Positions 6,736-10,448 of a stretch of 10,448 nucleotides of DNA are shown here, piece by piece. Positions within the stretch are counted from its first letter, which is position 1, and the number at the start of each line of letters is the position of its first letter. This DNA comes from Gammaproteobacteria bacterium (lineage in GTDB: Bacteria > Pseudomonadota > Gammaproteobacteria > Enterobacterales > Alteromonadaceae), in NCBI GenBank assembly GCA_027484495.1, contig JAIXSW010000526.1, positions 1 to 10,448 on the forward strand. Reading direction: 5' to 3'. The notes below the pieces were generated by a model. It had not been told where the DNA came from, did not search any database, and saw only the letters and a program-made list of their open reading frames with translations. Made by a program: the position numbers and the translations under genes.

Positions 6736-8214
6736 ATGCAGAACTATATTTTATCCATTGATCAGGGCACGACCAGCAGCCGGGCCATTTTGTTTAATCT
6801 GGAAGGCCAGCCAGTTGCCACTGAGCAGCAGAGTTTTACTCAGCATTATCCGCACAATGGTTGGGTTGAACATGACCCGCAGGACATCTGGCAAAGTGTC
6901 CTGCACTGCAGCCGGCAGGTGCTGGCCACTTTGCAGATTGAACCGCAACAAGTCATCGCCATCGGCATTACCAACCAGCGTGAGACCACTTTGGTGTGGG
7001 ACCGTCACACCGGCGAACCGGTTTATCAGGCCATTGTCTGGCAAGACCGCCGCACCACGGCCTATTGTGAAGCGTTACAGAGCGAGGCCGTCAACGAACT
7101 GATAGCGGCGAAAACCGGCTTGCTACTGGACCCCTATTTTTCCGCCACCAAGATCCGCTGGATTTTGGACCAGGTGCCGGGCGCTGCCGCACGGGCTGCC
7201 GCCGGAGACTTGTTATTTGGCACCGTCGACAGTTTTCTGTTGTGGCGTCTGACTGGCGGTCAAGTGCACCGGACTGACGCGACCAATGCATCGCGGACCA
7301 TGTTGTACAACATTCACCAACACTGCTGGGACGAAGAGCTACTGAGTCTGTTTGGCATCCCATCCGCCATGCTGCCCGAAGTGATGGATTCGTCGGCTGA
7401 TTTCGGCCTGACGGCGCCGGAGATTTTTGGCAAACAAATCCCGGTGTATGGCATCGCCGGCGACCAGCAGGCGGCCCTGTTTGGTCACGCCTGCTTTGAC
7501 ACCGGAATGGCAAAAAGCACTTATGGCACCGGCTGTTTTCTGATGCTGAATACCGGTGACAAAGCACTCAGATCGGAAAACCGGTTGCTGACGACTATTG
7601 CCTATCAGCTGAACGGCAAAGCCACTTATGCCATCGAAGGCAGTATCTTTATGGCCGGCGCGACTATGCAGTGGATTGTCGAAGGACTGAAACTGCTGCG
7701 CCACGCCGGCGAAAGTGAGGCGATGGTCAAAGACGTTCCGCTCGACCATGGCGTGTTTCTGGTCCCTTCCTTTACCGGCCTTGGCGCACCGTACTGGGAC
7801 CCGAATGCACGGGGCGCTATTCTGGGCCTGACCCGGGATTCCGGCATCAGCTCCATTGTGGCGGCCGCACTACAATCCGTCGGTTACCAAACCAAAGATC
7901 TGCAAAAAGCGATGGAACGTGACGGCATCCGGCCGAATGTGCTGCGGGTCGATGGCGGCATGGTGAAAAACAATTGGGTGCTGAGTTTCCTCGCCGACAT
8001 TCTCGGTGCAGTGGTCGAGCGGCCACAAATCACCGAAACCACAGCCCTGGGCGTCGCCTATCTGGCCGGTTTACAGGCCGGTATTTATCAGTCGACCGAG
8101 CAACTGGCTGGTATGTGGCATTGTGAAAGACGTTTTCAGCCGTCGATCTGCGCCGAACAACGCAATCATTTGTATCACCAGTGGCAACATGCGGTGGCGA
8201 AAGTGCGGCTTTAA
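6736..8214 (+). CDS. glpK: Glycerol kinase GlpK
   Basis: Cytoplasmic FGGY-family kinase that phosphorylates glycerol to sn-glycerol-3-phosphate with ATP, trapping glycerol for GlpD. At 492 residues it is slightly shorter than E. coli GlpK (502). Landmarks: SIDQGTTSSR (7-16, phosphate-binding loop), NQRETT (80-85, glycerol-contacting Arg82/Glu83), DPYFSATK (132-139, Tyr134), GDQQAALFG (242-250, catalytic base Asp243) and STYGTGCF (261-268). The loop that binds the inhibitor fructose-1,6-bisphosphate in E. coli (GGKGGTRIP) is here shorter and reads EIFGKQIP (229-236). The key Arg is replaced by Gln, so this feedback control is probably absent. The ATG at 6736 has no strong ribosome-binding site. 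No glpF facilitator gene is adjacent; glpD follows after about 112 bp. Confidence 0.96.
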   Translation: MQNYILSIDQGTTSSRAILFNLEGQPVATEQQSFTQHYPHNGWVEHDPQDIWQSVLHCSRQVLATLQIEPQQVIAIGITNQRETTLVWDRHTGEPVYQAIVWQDRRTTAYCEALQSEAVNELIAAKTGLLLDPYFSATKIRWILDQVPGAAARAAAGDLLFGTVDSFLLWRLTGGQVHRTDATNASRTMLYNIHQHCWDEELLSLFGIPSAMLPEVMDSSADFGLTAPEIFGKQIPVYGIAGDQQAALFGHACFDTGMAKSTYGTGCFLMLNTGDKALRSENRLLTTIAYQLNGKATYAIEGSIFMAGATMQWIVEGLKLLRHAGESEAMVKDVPLDHGVFLVPSFTGLGAPYWDPNARGAILGLTRDSGISSIVAAALQSVGYQTKDLQKAMERDGIRPNVLRVDGGMVKNNWVLSFLADILGAVVERPQITETTALGVAYLAGLQAGIYQSTEQLAGMWHCERRFQPSICAEQRNHLYHQWQHAVAKVRL

Positions 8215-8219
8215 GCCGC
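8205..8219 (+). other. Hairpin spanning the glpK stop codon
   Basis: GCGGCTT-T-AAGCCGC is a perfect inverted repeat that encloses the TAA stop of glpK. No T-run follows, so it is not a convincing terminator. It may form a weak mRNA structure at the glpK 3' end, or be coincidental. Confidence 0.3.
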
Positions 8220-8290
8220 TCACGCCGCATTCTCTCAACTAATCCGAGCAGTTAAACCAATCTGACGCCTTGCTTGCCGCGTACTGACTG

Positions 8291-8317
8291 TTTATTATGG
8301 TATTTATCTTATAAATA
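8291..8317 (+). promoter_or_regulatory. AT-rich promoter/operator-like region ahead of glpD
   Basis: The region holds TATTAT (8293-8298), a possible -10 for a poor -35 TTGCTT (8270-8275) at 17 bp spacing. Just downstream is an inverted repeat, TATTTAT-CTT-ATAAATA (8301-8317). Two blocks, TTTATTAT and TTATAAATA, also occur ahead of glpK, at different spacing. This suggests glpD has its own promoter and possibly a regulator shared with glpK, but AT-rich DNA makes chance matches easy. Confidence 0.35.
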
Positions 8318-8326
8318 AGAAAAGTG

Positions 8327-9844
8327 ATGATGAACAACAATTCCAGCGCAGAACTTTATGACCTGCTGGTCATCGGTGGTGGCATCAACGGCTGTGGTAT
8401 TGCCGCAGACGCTGCCAGCCGGGGCCTGAAAGTTCTGTTGTGTGAACAGCAGGATCTGGCCGCCGCAACGTCGTCCAACAGCAGTAAACTGATCCATGGC
8501 GGCTTGCGCTATCTGGAGCATTATGAGTTCCGGTTAGTCCGCGAAGCACTGGCAGAGCGCGAAGTGTTGTTGAAAGTCGCGCCACATATTATCTGGCCTC
8601 TGCGCTTTCGGCTGCCACACCAGCCACACTTGCGCCCGGCGCTGTTGATCCGGCTCGGCCTGTTTTTGTATGACCATCTGGCACGGCGTGTCACCCTGCC
8701 ATCCTCGCGCGGGATTCGCTTTGGCAATACCGATCCACTGGTCGCCACTATCCGGCGCGGTTTTGAATACTCAGATGCCTGGGTCGACGATTCCCGCCTG
8801 GTGGTGCTGAATGCGATGGCGGCCCAATATCATGGTGCCACTGTGTTGACCCGGACCCGTTGTCAGTTAGTGCAGCGCGAAGGGGCGTTGTGGCAGGCGG
8901 AGTTAGCTGAACAGCACAGCGGGCAAATCCGGCATATTCAGGCCCGCACCGTCGTCAATGCCGCAGGTCCTTGGGTTGCCAGCTTATTTGAACAAACACT
9001 GCCGGGACCGACGCCGCAAAAAATTCGGCTGGTCAAAGGCAGCCATATTGTGGTGCCGAAGCTGCACGATGACCCACAGGCCTACATTCTGCAAAATGAA
9101 GATCAGCGGATTGTGTTTGTGATCCCCTATGAAGACGACTTCAGCTTGGTTGGGACAACCGATGTCGACTATCAGGGCGATCCGGCCAAAGTCGTCATTA
9201 GCGATGCCGAAACCGACTACCTGCTGCAGATCAGTAATAGCTATTTCCGCCGCAAGATCAGCCGGCAGGATATCCGCCATAGCTACGCCGGCGTACGGCC
9301 TCTGCTGGATGATGAAGCCGATAGTGCGCAGGCAGTGACACGCGACTACAAACTGGAGCTTGATGCACCGGCGGGCGCTGCGCCACTGTTGTCGATCTTT
9401 GGTGGAAAAATTACCACTTACCGCAAACTGGCGCAGGCTGCTGTTGACCGACTGGCAGCGTTTTTTCCGCATATTGGCGCTTGCCGGACTGCAGAGCTGC
9501 CGTTACCGGGAGGTGACTTTGCCGGTCAGGCGGCGTTATTACGGGAATTGTCGCAAAGCTATGATTTTGTCCCGGCCGCCGTCCTGCAACGCTATGTACG
9601 GAGTTACGGCACCCTGACTTCTCAGCTGTTGGGTGGTTGCAGCAATCAGACCGATTTAGGCGAAGACTTTGGTCATGGCCTGTATCAGGCTGAAGTCACT
9701 TATCTGCTGAACCACGAATGGGCGCACAATGCCGCCGACATTCTGTGGCGGCGCACCAAGCTGGGTTTGCGCCTCGATAGCGCTCAACAACTGCGTCTAC
9801 AGGCCTTTATCGAAAGGCGGCAACAAGCTGGTAAAGTTGCCTGA
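8327..9844 (+). CDS. glpD: Aerobic glycerol-3-phosphate dehydrogenase GlpD
   Basis: FAD-dependent enzyme at the inner membrane that oxidises sn-glycerol-3-phosphate to dihydroxyacetone phosphate and passes electrons to quinone. There are adjacent candidate starts, GTG 8324, ATG 8327 and ATG 8330; I use 8327 (505 residues), seven bases after the weak AAG of TAAGAAAAG. The N-terminal FAD motif is VIGGGINGCG (15-24), followed by TSSNSSKLIHGGLRYLE (48-64). Substrate-site residues known from E. coli GlpD are kept with a constant seven-residue offset: Arg324 (GVRPL), Arg339 (TRDY) and Lys361 (GGKITTYRK). The C-terminal domain includes SDLGEDFGH-like QTDLGEDFGH and HEWAHNAADILWRRTKLGL. It works directly after GlpK and ends at a strong terminator. 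Aerobic GlpD is favoured over anaerobic GlpA by length and sequence. Confidence 0.96.
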   Translation: MMNNNSSAELYDLLVIGGGINGCGIAADAASRGLKVLLCEQQDLAAATSSNSSKLIHGGLRYLEHYEFRLVREALAEREVLLKVAPHIIWPLRFRLPHQPHLRPALLIRLGLFLYDHLARRVTLPSSRGIRFGNTDPLVATIRRGFEYSDAWVDDSRLVVLNAMAAQYHGATVLTRTRCQLVQREGALWQAELAEQHSGQIRHIQARTVVNAAGPWVASLFEQTLPGPTPQKIRLVKGSHIVVPKLHDDPQAYILQNEDQRIVFVIPYEDDFSLVGTTDVDYQGDPAKVVISDAETDYLLQISNSYFRRKISRQDIRHSYAGVRPLLDDEADSAQAVTRDYKLELDAPAGAAPLLSIFGGKITTYRKLAQAAVDRLAAFFPHIGACRTAELPLPGGDFAGQAALLRELSQSYDFVPAAVLQRYVRSYGTLTSQLLGGCSNQTDLGEDFGHGLYQAEVTYLLNHEWAHNAADILWRRTKLGLRLDSAQQLRLQAFIERRQQAGKVA

Positions 9845-9856
9845 ACCCATCGACGA

Positions 9857-9881
9857 AAAAGCCGGCTCGATGCCGGCTTTT
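9857..9881. terminator. Bidirectional intrinsic terminator between glpD and dgoK
   Basis: AAAAGCCGGC (9857-9866), loop TCGAT, GCCGGCTTTT (9872-9881) forms a perfect 10-bp stem flanked by an A-run on one side and T-rich sequence on the other. A second T-run (TCTTTTTATT) follows. It starts 12 nt after the glpD stop and lies 16 nt from the dgoK stop on the other strand, so it can end transcription from both directions. Confidence 0.88.
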
Positions 9882-9897
9882 CGCTCTTTTTATTCTG

Positions 9898-10448
9898 TTA
9901 GCCAACCTGGCAGCTGCCATCTGCCACCACAGGCACCGCAACAACACCCGCCTTGCGCTGTTCACGCGCCAGCCAGCCAAAACCTGCCAATGTGGCGTCG
10001 GTGATATCAAAAGTCTGCACCCGGAATCCTGCCAGCTGCAGCGCTTCACGGTAGCAAAAATTCAACTGCGAATTACCTGCCAGCACCACATCACAGTCTG
10101 CGCCGGCACAAGGTTCATTAACCTGCCAGCCCTGCACATCAGCACCAACCAGAATACCGGACAAATAAGCGCTGGCTTGCGGTGGCGTTAAACCGCTAAA
10201 CAGCTGTTCAGTTCTGACCGTAAATAGCTGATGCAACCAATGCAGACCGGCAGTGCCGCGCATCTGTTGGCAGCCACGGATAAAACTTTCTGTACAGAAG
10301 TCGCCCAAGTTTTCAGCTTGTTGCAGCAACACACTGTGCTGCGTCAGTAACGCATAGAGTTCGCCGGTCATACTGGTTCGGAAGTGGCGGATCTGCCCGT
10401 CTTCCAGCCAGACCCATTTGGTATGAGTGCCGGGTAAACACACCAGAC
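9898..10448 (-). CDS. dgoK: 2-dehydro-3-deoxygalactonokinase DgoK, C-terminal part
   Basis: Phosphorylates 2-keto-3-deoxygalactonate to its 6-phosphate, the substrate of the DgoA aldolase, in galactonate and De Ley-Doudoroff galactose breakdown. About 182 C-terminal codons are visible. The frame continues through the right edge, so the GTG at about 10443 (VCLPGTHTKWV) is internal, not a start. Diagnostic family segments are CLPGTHTKWVWLEDG, FRTSMTGELYALL and SAYLSGILVGADV, with a late glycine-rich stretch, VVLAGNSQLNFCYREAL. The usual family length is about 290, so roughly 110 residues lie outside the window. The stop is 16 nt from the shared terminator, so dgoK is the last gene of an operon coming from the right. 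That operon may carry dgoA, galactonate dehydratase or galactose dehydrogenase. Confidence 0.9.
   Translation of the reverse strand, partial: LVCLPGTHTKWVWLEDGQIRHFRTSMTGELYALLTQHSVLLQQAENLGDFCTESFIRGCQQMRGTAGLHWLHQLFTVRTEQLFSGLTPPQASAYLSGILVGADVQGWQVNEPCAGADCDVVLAGNSQLNFCYREALQLAGFRVQTFDITDATLAGFGWLAREQRKAGVVAVPVVADGSCQVG

Noticed and set aside
7091..7567. Long minus-strand frame (158 codons) inside glpK
   Set aside because: It is a shadow of the strongly conserved glpK frame, with no plausible protein family or start signal.

Overview
The window looks like part of a gammaproteobacterial chromosome devoted to sugar and glycerol use. The GalE, GalT, GalK, GlpK and GlpD proteins closely resemble the enterobacterial ones as I know them, and every gene is intact with ordinary start signals. 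The gene mixture, a Leloir operon beside De Ley-Doudoroff type galactonate genes, suggests a free-living marine or freshwater lineage such as Alteromonadales or Rheinheimera-like bacteria rather than an enteric. That placement is inference and no ribosomal marker is present.

Layout. Positions 1-654 (minus) hold the N-terminal part of an exported protein built from Asp-box-like repeats, which runs off the left edge. A 454-bp divergent gap follows, carrying a perfect 12-bp palindrome and a good sigma-70 promoter. From 1109 to 5651 (plus) lie four tightly packed genes: galE and galT (overlapping by 14 nt), galK, and an exported alpha/beta hydrolase resembling PAF-acetylhydrolase. A minus-strand SMP-30/gluconolactonase-family gene (5594-6547) converges on the hydrolase and overlaps its last 58 bp. 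A 188-bp divergent gap with a perfect LacI-family-like palindrome (CTGAAACGTTTCAG) separates it from glpK (6736-8214) and glpD (8327-9844) on the plus strand. A bidirectional terminator (9857-9881) separates glpD from the 3' part of dgoK (minus, to the right edge).

How the genes fit together. galETK convert galactose to glucose-1-phosphate. The SMP-30 lactonase and DgoK fit a second, oxidative galactose route (galactose to galactonolactone, galactonate, 2-keto-3-deoxygalactonate and its 6-phosphate), whose other enzymes would lie outside the window. GlpK and GlpD take glycerol to dihydroxyacetone phosphate. Galactose and glycerol genes alternating along one locus, with an exported esterase-like hydrolase inside the gal operon, suggests use of galactosylglycerol-type compounds such as floridoside or galactolipids. 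That is a hypothesis: no glycosidase or transporter is visible here.

No RNA genes, insertion sequences, CRISPR arrays, prophage signs or broken genes were recognised. Points worth a second look are the unusual GalK signature, the GlpK regulatory loop, the convergent overlap and the candidate operators.
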